Part shown: piece by piece, positions 33,502 to 41,705 of the stretch
Position numbering within the stretch: position 1 is the first letter of the stretch
Layout of the letters: each line of letters starts with the position of its first letter
DNA from: Streptomyces filamentosus
Lineage (GTDB): Bacteria; Actinomycetota; Actinomycetes; Streptomycetales; Streptomycetaceae
NCBI RefSeq assembly: GCF_014654895.1
Contig: NZ_BNBE01000001.1
Coordinates: 1,736,001 to 1,800,000, forward strand
DNA length: 64,000 nucleotides
Reading direction: 5' to 3'
Position numbers and translations under genes: made by a program
Notes under the pieces: model-generated
Told to the model about the DNA's origin: nothing
The model's database searches: none
What the model saw: only the letters and a program-made list of their open reading frames with translations

Positions 33502-34419
33502 GTCCTCCCGCGGCGGCCGCGCCTCCTTCGGCAGGAGGTGGCCGCGGCGGCTCAGCAGGAACTTCTTGAAGGCGGCCACCGGGGCGGTGTCCGGATGGCC
33601 GTCGAGCCAGGCCACGCCGATCTCGCGGACCGCGCGCGGCGCGGTGACCGTCAGCTCGACGACCCCGGGGCGGGCCACCGCGGGCGGCGGCAGGAGCGCC
33701 ACCCCGAGGCCGGCCGCGACCAGGCCGCGCAGGGTCTCGGCCTCCTCGCCCTCGAAGGCGATCCGGGGCGTGAAGCCGGCCTCCGCGCACAGGTCGTCGG
33801 TGATGCGGCGGAGCCCGTACCCCGGCTCCAGGGTCACGAAGGTCTCCTCGGCGGCCTCGGCGAGCCGGATGCGGCGGCGGCCGGCCAGCCGGTGGTCGTC
33901 GGGGACGACGAGCCGCAGCCGCTGCTCGTCGAGCCGGCGGCCGACGAGGTCGGGGGCGTCCGGCACCGGCGAGGTCAGACAGAGGTCGAGCTCGCCCGCC
34001 CGGAGCCGTTCGATCATCGCCTCGCCGTAGTTCTGGACGAGGGTGAAGCGGACCCTCGGGTGGTCCGCCCGGAAGGCCCGGATCAGCGCCGGCACGGTCT
34101 CCGAGCCCATGGTGTGCAGGAAGCCGAAGGCGACCCGGCCCGCGGTGGGGTCGGCGTCGGCCCGTACGGTGTCGGCGGCCCGTTCGACCTCGGCGAGGGC
34201 CCGCTCGGCGGCGGCCAGGAAGCGGCGGCCCGCGGGGGTGAGCGAGACCGTGCGGCCCCGGCGGGCGAAGAGCGCCACCCCGAGGTCCTCCTCCAGCCGG
34301 ACCACGGCCCGCGAGAGCGTCGACTGGGGCACGCCCATCTCGGCCGCGGCCCGGGTCACGTGCTCCTGCCGGGCGACCGCGGCGAAGTAGGCGAGCCGGG
34401 GCGCGAGCAGCAGCCCCAT
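33487..34419 (-). CDS. LysR-family transcriptional regulator
   Basis: 310 residues. The N-terminal winged helix (MGLLLAPRLAYFAAVARQEHVTRAAAEMGVPQSTLSRAVVRLEEDLG) is followed by a LysR effector domain. ATG 34419 gives the standard family start behind GAAGAAG; the frame is open a further 31 codons upstream. It is divergent from an MFS efflux-type transporter. Inverted repeats in the 119-bp gap suggest it controls both genes, the common LysR/transporter arrangement. Confidence 0.88.
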   Translation of the reverse strand: MGLLLAPRLAYFAAVARQEHVTRAAAEMGVPQSTLSRAVVRLEEDLGVALFARRGRTVSLTPAGRRFLAAAERALAEVERAADTVRADADPTAGRVAFGFLHTMGSETVPALIRAFRADHPRVRFTLVQNYGEAMIERLRAGELDLCLTSPVPDAPDLVGRRLDEQRLRLVVPDDHRLAGRRRIRLAEAAEETFVTLEPGYGLRRITDDLCAEAGFTPRIAFEGEEAETLRGLVAAGLGVALLPPPAVARPGVVELTVTAPRAVREIGVAWLDGHPDTAPVAAFKKFLLSRRGHLLPKEARPPREDSAPA

Positions 34420-34473
34420 GTCTTCTTCGTTACTGTTCGGTGACAGGCGAGGCTGTGACCTGTACTCATGCGC

Positions 34474-34507
34474 CATGGGAACGATTACAGCAGTTCCATG
34501 CATTGGA
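34474..34507. promoter_or_regulatory. candidate LysR operator between the regulator and MFS genes
   Basis: CATGGGAAC (34474-34482) and GTTCCATG (34493-34500) form an inverted repeat around 10 nt, with one extra G in the left arm. TCCATGCATTGGA (34495-34507) is a second, overlapping dyad. LysR regulators typically bind such T-N11-A dyads upstream of the divergent target. Confidence 0.5.
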
Positions 34508-34538
34508 CGCATGAAACCGGGCGGCCTACGTTCGTGGC

Positions 34539-35813
34539 ATGCCTCCCGCCAGTACCGAGGCGGACGCCACCCTCGCGTCCGCCGCCCCCGCAGCCGCCGA
34601 CACCCGTCTCGCCCCCGGCGCCCCCGGCCACCGCCGGATGAGCCTCGCGCTCTTCGCCGCCGGACTCGCCGCCTTCGCGCTCCTCTACTCCACCCAGGCC
34701 CTCCTCCCGGCGATCTCCGCCGAGTTCGGCGCCACCGCCTCGGCCGCCTCCTGGACCGTCTCCGCCGCGACCGGCGCGCTCGCCCTGTGCGTGCTGCCGC
34801 TCAGCGCGCTGTCGGAGCGCTTCGGCCGGCGCGCGATGATGACCGCCTCCCTCTCCGTCGCGGTCGGCGTGGCGCTCCTGGTGCCCTTCGCGCCCAGCCT
34901 GGAGGTCCTGATCGCGCTGCGGGCGCTCCAGGGCGCGGCGCTGGCCGGACTGCCGGCCTCGGCGATGGCGTACCTGGCCGAGGAGGTGCGGCCCCGGGCG
35001 CTGATCGGCGCCATCGGCCTCTTCGTCGCGGGCAACTCGATCGGCGGCATGAGCGGCCGGATCGTCACCGGCTGGGTGGCGCAGCTGTGGGGCTGGCGGG
35101 CGGGTCTGGCCGCCGTCGGCCTGACCTCCCTGGTGTGCGCGCTCGCCTTCCGGGCGCTGCTGCCGAAGGCCCGGCACTTCACCCCCGGCACGCTGAACCC
35201 GAAGGCGCTCGCCGCCACGGTGAGGGGGCACCTCGCCGATCCGCTGCTGATGCGCCTGTACGGCATCGGCGCGCTGTTCATGACGGTCTTCGGCGCCGTG
35301 TACACGGTGATCGGCTACCGCCTCGCCGAGGCGCCGTTCTCGCTGCCGCAGGGCGTGATCGGCTCGATCTTCCTGGTCTACCTGGTGGGTACGGCGTCGT
35401 CCGCCGCGGCGGGCCGGCTGGTCGGCCGGCTCGGCCGGCGCGGGGCGCTCTACCTGGCGGTCTCCACCACGGCGGCGGGCCTGCTGCTCTCGCTCTCCGC
35501 GTCGCTGGCCGCGGTCCTCGCGGGTCTGGTCCTCATCACGGCCGGCTTCTTCGCGGGCCACGCGGTGGCCTCGTCCTCGGTGAGCCGGACGGCGAAGACG
35601 GGCCGCGCGCAGGCGTCGGCGCTCTACCAGTCCGCGTACTACCTGGGCTCCAGCGCGGGCGGCACGCTCGGCGCGGTCGCCTTCCACGCGGGCGGCTGGG
35701 CCGGGACCGTCACGATCGGTCTGGTGGCGGTGGCCGGCGTCGTCTCGATCACCCTGTACGGGACGCACAGCGCCCGCGCCGAGGCCCGCCGGATCCGTCC
35801 GGTGACGGCCTGA
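34539..35813 (+). CDS. MFS transporter
   Basis: 424 residues, about 12 membrane segments. The signature loop between segments 2 and 3 reads LSERFGRRAMM, RALQGAALAGLPASAMAYLAEE lies in segment 4, and a second copy of the loop, GRLVGRLGRRGALYL, is in the C-terminal half. It resembles YnfM-type efflux proteins of the 12-segment drug exporter group; the substrate is unknown. TACGTT (34527-34532) lies 6 nt before the ATG, so the mRNA is probably leaderless. Control by the divergent LysR protein is likely. Confidence 0.88.
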   Translation: MPPASTEADATLASAAPAAADTRLAPGAPGHRRMSLALFAAGLAAFALLYSTQALLPAISAEFGATASAASWTVSAATGALALCVLPLSALSERFGRRAMMTASLSVAVGVALLVPFAPSLEVLIALRALQGAALAGLPASAMAYLAEEVRPRALIGAIGLFVAGNSIGGMSGRIVTGWVAQLWGWRAGLAAVGLTSLVCALAFRALLPKARHFTPGTLNPKALAATVRGHLADPLLMRLYGIGALFMTVFGAVYTVIGYRLAEAPFSLPQGVIGSIFLVYLVGTASSAAAGRLVGRLGRRGALYLAVSTTAAGLLLSLSASLAAVLAGLVLITAGFFAGHAVASSSVSRTAKTGRAQASALYQSAYYLGSSAGGTLGAVAFHAGGWAGTVTIGLVAVAGVVSITLYGTHSARAEARRIRPVTA

Positions 35814-35914
35814 GCACGCTCGGATGACCGTACCGTCACGGTTCCGGTCCCGGTGCAACTGACGGACTTCCCCCGGCGTCGTAAGGGTCAGGACTCAAGG
35901 GGGAGTTGACGATC

Positions 35915-36622
35915 ATGAACGGATTCACGCTCCGGGCGGGGAAGAGAGCCGGCATAGCCGCCGGCCTCACCTCGCTGCTCGTGCCGGCCGCGCTCGTGCT
36001 GGGCGCGGCACCGGCCCAGGCCGCGTCGTGCAACGTGACGACGGGGCCCTACCAGAAGCAGGTCGAGAAGTTCCTCGGCCGCACCGTCGACGGGCGCCAG
36101 TCGCTCGGCGACTGCCAGGCGATCCAGGCCTTCCAGCGCAAGCACGGCATCACCCCGACCGTGGGGTACGCGGGCCCGCTGACCTGGCGCACCATGAACA
36201 CGATGATCCAGCAGAAGGCGGCCGGCACCAACCCGAACAAGGACCGCAAGTGTCCGACGAACCGGGGCCGGATCGCCTGCGTGGACCTCACCCGCCAGCT
36301 CAGCTGGATCCAGGACGGCTCGCGCCTCAAGTACGGTCCCGTGCCGGTCCGCACCGGCAAGGACGGCACCGAGACCCGTACCGGCCTGAAGAAGATCTAC
36401 TGGCGGAACATCAACCACTGGTCGACGCTCTACAACGTCTCCATGCCGTACTCGCAGTTCTTCGACGGCGGGCAGGCCTTCCACTCCACCACCAAGTCCA
36501 TGTGGAACCCGCCCGGTTCCGGCGGCTGCGTCAACATGCGCTCCGCCGACGCCAAGGCGTACTGGAACCTCCTGCGCAACGGCGACGACGTCTACGTCTA
36601 CGGGCGCAAGCCGGGAACCTGA
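35915..36622 (+). CDS. secreted L,D-transpeptidase (YkuD)
   Basis: 235 residues. A Sec signal peptide ends at AQA (about residue 33). A peptidoglycan-binding-like region (about 50-95, QAFQRKHGITPTVGYAGPLTW) precedes a YkuD catalytic domain with HSTTKSMWNPPGSGGCVNMR, where His and Cys are the catalytic pair. It would form 3-3 cross-links or attach proteins in the cell wall. ATG 35915 follows AAGGGGGAG by 9 nt; a TTG at 35906 is less likely. A second L,D-transpeptidase, a lipoprotein, is encoded at 58.0 kb. Confidence 0.88.
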   Translation: MNGFTLRAGKRAGIAAGLTSLLVPAALVLGAAPAQAASCNVTTGPYQKQVEKFLGRTVDGRQSLGDCQAIQAFQRKHGITPTVGYAGPLTWRTMNTMIQQKAAGTNPNKDRKCPTNRGRIACVDLTRQLSWIQDGSRLKYGPVPVRTGKDGTETRTGLKKIYWRNINHWSTLYNVSMPYSQFFDGGQAFHSTTKSMWNPPGSGGCVNMRSADAKAYWNLLRNGDDVYVYGRKPGT

Positions 36623-36703
36623 CCCCGGCTGTCGGTGCGCTGCGGTAGCTTCGCTCTCACCGGTGCCGAACCCCGGCGCCGGTGAGGGGCGAGTGGGGAC
36701 GCG

Positions 36704-37675
36704 ATGAGTGATACCGCCGTGGTGACGACCGACGAACTCGACAAGTACCGGCGCGAGCTGACCGGTTACTGCTACCGGATGCTCGGTTCCTCCTTCGAGG
36801 CCGAGGACGCGGTGCAGGACACGATGGTGCGGGCCTGGAAGGCGATCGACTCCTTCGAGGGGCGTTCCTCGCTGCGGTCCTGGCTGTACCGGATCGCCAC
36901 CAACGTCTGCCTCGACGCGCTCAGCGCGGGGAACAAGCGGGCGCGGCCCATGGACCTGTCCGGGCCGACGCCGGTCGCGCAGGCGCAGCTCGTGAAGCAG
37001 CCGGAGATCACCTGGCTGGAGCCGATCCCCGACGGGCGGGTCATGCCGACCGCCGGCGACCCGGCGGAGGCGGCGCTGCACCGGGAGACCGTGCGGCTCG
37101 CCTTCGTCGCCGCGCTCCAGCACCTGGCGCCCAAGCAGCGGGCCGTGCTGATCCTGCGCGAGGTGCTGGCCTGGAAGGCGAGCGAGGTCGCCGAACTGCT
37201 GGACACCTCCGTCGCCTCGGTGAACAGCGCGCTCCAGCGGGCCCGGGCGACCATCGCCGAGCAGGCCCCCGCCGAGTCGGACGCGGCGAACCCGCTGGAC
37301 GAGGAGCAGCAGGCGCTCCTGGAGCGGTACGTGGCGGCCTTCGAGGGCTACGACATGAAGGCGCTGACCGCGCTCCTCCACGAGGACGCGACCATGACCA
37401 TGCCGCCGTTCGACCTGTGGCTCCGGGGTCACGACGACATCGTGGGCTGGATGCTGGGCGTCGGCGACGTGTGCCGCGGCTCGAAGCTGGTCCCGACCGT
37501 GGCCAACGGCTCGCCGGCCTTCGCCCACTACCACCCGGACCCGGAGGGCGGTTACAGCCCGTGGGCCCTGATCGTCCTGGAGGTGCGGGACGGCAAGGTG
37601 GCCGGGATGGACTTCTTCCTGGACACCCCGCGCTGGTTCCCGCTCTTCGACCTGCCGGAGCGCCTGGAGGCGTAG
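36704..37675 (+). CDS. ECF sigma factor with SnoaL-like C-terminal domain
   Basis: 323 residues. Region 2 (ELTGYCYRMLGSSFEAEDAVQDTMVRAWKAIDSFEG) and region 4 (KQRAVLILREVLAWKASEVAELLDTSVASVNSALQRARATI) lie in the first 185 residues. A SnoaL/NTF2-like domain (about 200-315) follows with YVAAFEGYDMKALTALLHEDATMTMPP. In this SigJ/SigG-like group the C-terminal domain replaces a separate anti-sigma factor and regulates activity. A STAS-domain gene lies convergent directly after it. Confidence 0.88.
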   Translation: MSDTAVVTTDELDKYRRELTGYCYRMLGSSFEAEDAVQDTMVRAWKAIDSFEGRSSLRSWLYRIATNVCLDALSAGNKRARPMDLSGPTPVAQAQLVKQPEITWLEPIPDGRVMPTAGDPAEAALHRETVRLAFVAALQHLAPKQRAVLILREVLAWKASEVAELLDTSVASVNSALQRARATIAEQAPAESDAANPLDEEQQALLERYVAAFEGYDMKALTALLHEDATMTMPPFDLWLRGHDDIVGWMLGVGDVCRGSKLVPTVANGSPAFAHYHPDPEGGYSPWALIVLEVRDGKVAGMDFFLDTPRWFPLFDLPERLEA

Positions 37676-37679
37676 TCCC

Positions 37680-37979
37680 TCACAGCACCTCGTCCAGGCC
37701 GGTGAGGCGGAGCAGGGCCGTGAGTCCGGGCCCTGCTCCGTGGAAGGTCAGCCGGTGGCCCCGGCGGCGGGCGGCGAGCGCGAGGCGGGCCAGCGCGTCG
37801 ACGGCGGCGAGGCCGTCCGCGTGCGGGTCGATCCGGCACCGCACCTCCCCGGGCGGGGCGGCGGCCAGCTCGGCGCAGAGCCGGGCTACCTCCTCGCGGG
37901 TCGGTCCGGCGGGGAGGCTCATGACGAGGGGCTGACTGGTGTCCACGTGGGGATGACCGGCCGGAGCGCCGGAACTCAT
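37680..37979 (-). CDS. STAS-domain protein
   Basis: 99 residues, matching a small STAS/MlaB-like domain: VDALARLALAARRRGHRLTFHGAGPGLTALLRLTGLDEVL is the typical C-terminal half. It lacks the clear conserved Ser of anti-sigma-factor antagonists, so it may not be phosphorylated. It is convergent with the ECF sigma gene, 4 bp apart, and lies next to the Uma2 gene. Partner unknown. Confidence 0.75.
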   Translation of the reverse strand: MSSGAPAGHPHVDTSQPLVMSLPAGPTREEVARLCAELAAAPPGEVRCRIDPHADGLAAVDALARLALAARRRGHRLTFHGAGPGLTALLRLTGLDEVL

Positions 37980-37989
37980 CGTGGCGAGC

Positions 37990-38568
37990 TCAGGCGGAGG
38001 GGAACTCGGCGGTGTCGAGGGTGAGGTCGAAGGGCGCGGGGAGGTGGATCTTCTCGCCGAACGGGGCGGCGCTCAGGACGCGACAGACGTCGGACGCGGG
38101 CTGCCCGTAGAGCGTGACCGTCGGCCCGCCCGGCGCCCAGCGGTCGACCAGGAGGTAGAGCGGTACGCCGGCCGTCGCGTAGCCGGCGACCTTCGCGATG
38201 CGGTCGTGGTTCGCGTTCGACTGCGAAGTGATCTCCACGACCAGCTCCGCTTCCGCGGCGGGGATGGAGTGGCCGGGCTCTCGCAGTGCGGTCTCGGGCG
38301 CGACCAGGAGATCAGGGATGTACATGCCCGATCGCGCCGGAACCGCGACTGCTTGCGTCTGGTAGACGCCCCAGTCTTCCGGAATCACCTTGTACAGGCG
38401 ACGCTGAATCTTCTCCGCGATGCTGTTGTGCTGGTTGGCAGGTGACGGTGCCACGGTGATGATCCCCTCGATGATCTCCACCTTGCAGCCCTCGGGCCAG
38501 TCCATCTCGTGCCAGAGGCGGACGACGTCGTCCCAGCCCTGCCCGGCCTCGGCAGCGAGTGCGCTCAT
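37990..38568 (-). CDS. Uma2-family endonuclease-like protein
   Basis: 192 residues. DUF820/Uma2 fold with a PD-(D/E)xK-type core: VEIIEGIITVAPSP near the N-terminus, then MYIPDLLVAPE and AELVVEITSQSNANHDRIAKVAGYATAGVPLYLLVD. These genes are abundant in Streptomyces and their biological role is unknown. ATG 38568 opens behind GGAG. It follows a terminator that separates it from thymidine phosphorylase. Confidence 0.85.
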   Translation of the reverse strand: MSALAAEAGQGWDDVVRLWHEMDWPEGCKVEIIEGIITVAPSPANQHNSIAEKIQRRLYKVIPEDWGVYQTQAVAVPARSGMYIPDLLVAPETALREPGHSIPAAEAELVVEITSQSNANHDRIAKVAGYATAGVPLYLLVDRWAPGGPTVTLYGQPASDVCRVLSAAPFGEKIHLPAPFDLTLDTAEFPSA

Positions 38569-38610
38569 GGTGTGCTCCTCATTCGGTCGTCACCGAGCCC
38601 AGCATGCCGA

Positions 38611-38640
38611 ACGGGACCGGTGGGGGTCCACCGGTCCCGT
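38611..38640. terminator. terminator downstream of deoA
   Basis: ACGGGACCGGTGG (38611-38623) pairs perfectly with CCACCGGTCCCGT (38628-38640), a 13-bp stem with a 4-nt loop, between deoA and the Uma2 gene on the minus strand. Confidence 0.88.
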
Positions 38641-38678
38641 TCACCCGAAGGCGTCACTGGCACATGCCAGGGCCATCC

Positions 38679-39956
38679 TTACGCGATGCGGTCCAGGACG
38701 ATCGGGGTCGGCTCGAAGGCGGTGTCCTCGGGCGCGATGTCCCAGGCGGCGTCCAGGGACTTCAGGGCGTAGTCGAACTTCTCCGGGGTGTCGGTGTGGA
38801 GGGTGAGGAGGGGCTGGCCCGCCGTCACCGTGTCGCCCGGCTTGGCGTGGAGCTCGACGCCCGCGCCGGCCTGCACCGGGTCCTCCTTGCGGGCGCGGCC
38901 CGCGCCGAGGCGCCAGGCGGCGATGCCGATGTCGTACGCGTCGAGGCGGGTGAGGACGCCCGAGGACGGGGCCGTGACGACGTGCTGCTCGCGGGCGACC
39001 GGGAGGGCCGCGTCCGGGTCGCCGCCCTGGGCCGCGATCATCCGGCGCCAGACGTCCATCGCGGAGCCGTCCCTGAGGGCCTTCGCCGGGTCGGCGTCCT
39101 CGATGCCGGCCGCGGCCAGCATCTCGGCGGCGAGCGCGACCGTCAGGTCGACGACGTCCTTCGGGCCGCCGCCGGCGAGGACCTCGACGGACTCGCGGAC
39201 CTCCAGGGCGTTGCCGGCGGTGAGACCGAGCGGGGTCGACATGTCGGTGAGGAGCGCGACCGTCTTCACGCCGCTGTCGGTGCCGAGGGCGACCATGGTG
39301 GAGGCCAGCTCGCGGGCGTCCTCGATGGTCTTCATGAAGGCGCCGGTGCCGACCTTGACGTCGAGGACGAGGGAGCCGGTGCCCTCGGCGATCTTCTTCG
39401 ACATGATGGAGCTGGCGATGAGCGGGATCGCCTCGACGGTGCCCGTCACGTCGCGGAGCGCGTACAGCTTCTTGTCGGCGGGGGCGAGGCCGTCGCCGGC
39501 GGCGCAGATGACCGCGCCGGTGGTGTCGAGGACGTGCAGCATCTCCTCGTTGGAGAGCAGGGCGCGCCAGCCGGGGATGGACTCCAGCTTGTCGAGGGTG
39601 CCGCCGGTGTGGCCGAGGCCGCGGCCGGAGAGCTGCGGGACGGCCGCGCCGCAGGCGGCGACGAGCGGGGCGAGCGGGAGGGTGATCTTGTCGCCGACGC
39701 CGCCGGTGGAGTGCTTGTCGGCGGTGGGGCGGGAGAGCGCGTCGAAGTTCATGCGCTCGCCGGAGGCGATCATCGCCGCCGTCCAGCGGGCGATCTCGTC
39801 GCGGTTCATGCCGTTGAGCAGGATCGCCATGGCCAGGGCCGACATCTGCTCGTCCGCGACCGCGCCGCGGGTGTAGGCGTCGATGACCCAGTCGATCTGC
39901 TCCGGGCTCAGCTCGCCCTTGTCCCGCTTGGTCCGGATGACGGAGATGACGTCCAT
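38679..39956 (-). CDS. deoA: thymidine phosphorylase
   Basis: 425 residues. This pyrimidine nucleoside phosphorylase converts thymidine or deoxyuridine plus phosphate to the base and deoxyribose-1-phosphate. The phosphate site KHSTGGVGDK lies at about 80-89. It is followed by the family signature SGRGLGHTGGTLDKLESIPG, then SKKIAEGTGSLVLDVKVGTGAFMK and the C-terminal domain with GVELHAKPGDTV. ATG 39956 has AGAGG 9 nt upstream. It has its own operator and is set off from the ABC transporter/cdd operon by a hairpin, so it forms a separate transcription unit. Confidence 0.95.
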   Translation of the reverse strand: MDVISVIRTKRDKGELSPEQIDWVIDAYTRGAVADEQMSALAMAILLNGMNRDEIARWTAAMIASGERMNFDALSRPTADKHSTGGVGDKITLPLAPLVAACGAAVPQLSGRGLGHTGGTLDKLESIPGWRALLSNEEMLHVLDTTGAVICAAGDGLAPADKKLYALRDVTGTVEAIPLIASSIMSKKIAEGTGSLVLDVKVGTGAFMKTIEDARELASTMVALGTDSGVKTVALLTDMSTPLGLTAGNALEVRESVEVLAGGGPKDVVDLTVALAAEMLAAAGIEDADPAKALRDGSAMDVWRRMIAAQGGDPDAALPVAREQHVVTAPSSGVLTRLDAYDIGIAAWRLGAGRARKEDPVQAGAGVELHAKPGDTVTAGQPLLTLHTDTPEKFDYALKSLDAAWDIAPEDTAFEPTPIVLDRIA

Positions 39957-39971
39957 GTCGTGGTGCCTCTT

Positions 39972-39985
39972 TCTACGCGCATAGA
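39972..39985. promoter_or_regulatory. nucleoside-regulon operator upstream of deoA
   Basis: TCTATGCGCGTAGA on the minus strand, one mismatch from the perfect palindrome. It lies 16 bp upstream of the deoA start codon and just before a clear ribosome-binding site. Confidence 0.72.
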
Positions 39986-39998
39986 GGGGGGAACGGGA

Positions 39999-40035
39999 GG
40001 AGCGGCCCCTCCCATGGTGCCGGAAGGGCCGCTCC
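39999..40035. terminator. hairpin between cdd and deoA
   Basis: GGAGCGGCCC (39999-40008) pairs with GGGCCGCTCC (40026-40035) around a 17-nt loop. It probably ends or attenuates the transporter-cdd transcript before the deoA promoter. Confidence 0.65.
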
Positions 40036-40041
40036 GAGGTG

Positions 40042-40446
40042 CTACTTGGCGAGGTGGTCCGGGCCGAACGCCTGCGGCAGCATCTCCGCCAGGGTCAGCA
40101 GCCCGGCGGGCGTCTCCAGGACCAGCTCGGGGCCGCCGAACTCGTACAGGAGCTGCCGGCACCGCCCGCAGGGGACCAGCGGCTCGCCCCGGCCGTCCAC
40201 GCACACGAAGTGGGTGAGCCGGCCGCCGCCGGTGGCCTGGAGCTGCGAGACCAGACCGCACTCGGCGCACAGGCCGAGTCCGAAGGAGGCGTTCTCGACG
40301 TTGCAGCCGGAGACGGTGCGCCCGTCGTCGACGAGGGCCGCCGCGCCGACCGGGAAGCCCGAGTACGGGGCGTAGGCACGGGCCATCGCGGCCCGGGCCT
40401 CCGTCCGCAGGGCTTCCCAGCCGGCCTCGGCCAGACCGCCCGTCAC
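40042..40446 (-). CDS. cdd: cytidine deaminase
   Basis: 134 residues, typical of tetrameric bacterial Cdd. The catalytic Cys-Ala-Glu is CAE (60-62) in GLCAECGLVSQL, the substrate loop is GCNVENASFG and the other zinc ligands lie in PCGRCRQLLYEFGG (Cys93, Cys96). It hydrolyses (deoxy)cytidine to (deoxy)uridine, which thymidine phosphorylase can then cleave. GTG 40446 overlaps the permease stop (GTGA), so the enzyme is translationally coupled to the importer. Confidence 0.95.
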   Translation of the reverse strand: MTGGLAEAGWEALRTEARAAMARAYAPYSGFPVGAAALVDDGRTVSGCNVENASFGLGLCAECGLVSQLQATGGGRLTHFVCVDGRGEPLVPCGRCRQLLYEFGGPELVLETPAGLLTLAEMLPQAFGPDHLAK

Positions 40447-41705
40447 TTGCCCTGGCCCTTCCGGTAGGGCAGGCCGTCCGCCTTCGGCATCCGCAGCCGC
40501 TGCGCCGACAGGGCCAGCACGAGCAGGGTGGTGATGTACGGGGCGGCGTCGACGAACTGGCTCGGGACCTGGTCGGTGAGGGCGTACCAGAGGAAGAAGC
40601 CGGCCGAGAAGACGGCGGCGATCACGGCGGGCACGTACTTCTTCTTGTACACCTGCCAGGCGGCGGCGAGCACCAGCAGGATCGCGACGAGCAGCAGCAG
40701 CGCGTGGACGTTCTCGGCGCCGCCGCGGATCTTGAGGCTGTCGGTGAAGCCGAAGAGGCCGGCGCCCATGGCCATGCCGCCCGGCATCCAGTTGCCGAAG
40801 ATCATGGCGGCGAGACCGATGTAGCCGCGGCCGCCGGTCTGGCCCTCCTGGTAGATGCCGGTGGAGACGATCGCGAGGAAGGCGCCGCCGAGGCCCGCGA
40901 GGGCGCCGGAGATCGTGACGGCGATGTACTTGTACTTGTAGACGTTGACGCCGAGGGACTCGGCGGCGACCGGGTTCTCGCCGCAGGAGCGCAGCCGCAG
41001 GCCGAAGGCCGTGCGCCACAGCACCCACCAGGTGGCCGGGACCAGCAGGATCGCGACGACGGTGAGCAGCGACAGGTCGGTGACCAGGCCGCCGAGGATG
41101 CCGGCGAGGTCGGAGACCAGGAACCAGTGCTTCTGCTGGAGGGTCTCCAGCCAGTCCGAGAGGCCCGGGATCGTGATGTCGGTGATCGGGTCGATGCGCG
41201 GGGACTGCTTGGAGGAGCCGCCCTCGGCCTCGGCGAACGTGAAGTTCGACAGGTACTGGGTGAAGCCGACCGCGAGGATGTTGATCGCCACACCGGAGAC
41301 GATGTGGTTCACGTTGAAGGTGACGGTGATGATCGCGTGCAGCAGACCGCCGAGCGCGCCGCCGAGGAGGCCGACGACGACGCCCGTCCAGGGGCCCCAC
41401 TGGTAGCCGGCCCAGGCGCCGAACCAGGTGCCGAGGACCAGCATGCCTTCGAGGCCGATGTTGACGACGCCCGCCCGCTCGGACCACAGGCCGCCGAGGC
41501 CGGCGAGGCCGATCGGGATGGCGAGCTGGAGCGCGCCGGAGACCTGGCCGACGGAGGTGAGGTCGTCGGCGCCGGAGACGACGCGGACGAGGGAGAAGAG
41601 GACGAGGGCACCCGCGACGATCAGCAGGATCCAGGGCCAGGTGAGCTTGCGGCGCCCGGGCTTCTTCGGAGCGGCGCTCGGCTTGGCGACGGTGTCGGTG
41701 CTCAT
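40443..41705 (-). CDS. nucleoside ABC transporter permease (second)
   Basis: 420 residues, about 8-10 membrane segments, of the branched-chain/ribose-like permease superfamily as used with BmpA-type systems (YufQ/NupQ-like). It carries GLWSERAGVVNIGLEGMLVLGTWFGAW, SGVAINILAVGFTQYL, and the cytoplasmic coupling segment RSCGENPVAAESLGVNVYKYKYIAV. It forms the channel with the preceding permease. ATG 41705 overlaps that gene's stop as ATGA. A conserved C-terminal helix is followed by LRMPKADGLPYRKGQGK. Confidence 0.88.
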   Translation of the reverse strand: MSTDTVAKPSAAPKKPGRRKLTWPWILLIVAGALVLFSLVRVVSGADDLTSVGQVSGALQLAIPIGLAGLGGLWSERAGVVNIGLEGMLVLGTWFGAWAGYQWGPWTGVVVGLLGGALGGLLHAIITVTFNVNHIVSGVAINILAVGFTQYLSNFTFAEAEGGSSKQSPRIDPITDITIPGLSDWLETLQQKHWFLVSDLAGILGGLVTDLSLLTVVAILLVPATWWVLWRTAFGLRLRSCGENPVAAESLGVNVYKYKYIAVTISGALAGLGGAFLAIVSTGIYQEGQTGGRGYIGLAAMIFGNWMPGGMAMGAGLFGFTDSLKIRGGAENVHALLLLVAILLVLAAAWQVYKKKYVPAVIAAVFSAGFFLWYALTDQVPSQFVDAAPYITTLLVLALSAQRLRMPKADGLPYRKGQGK

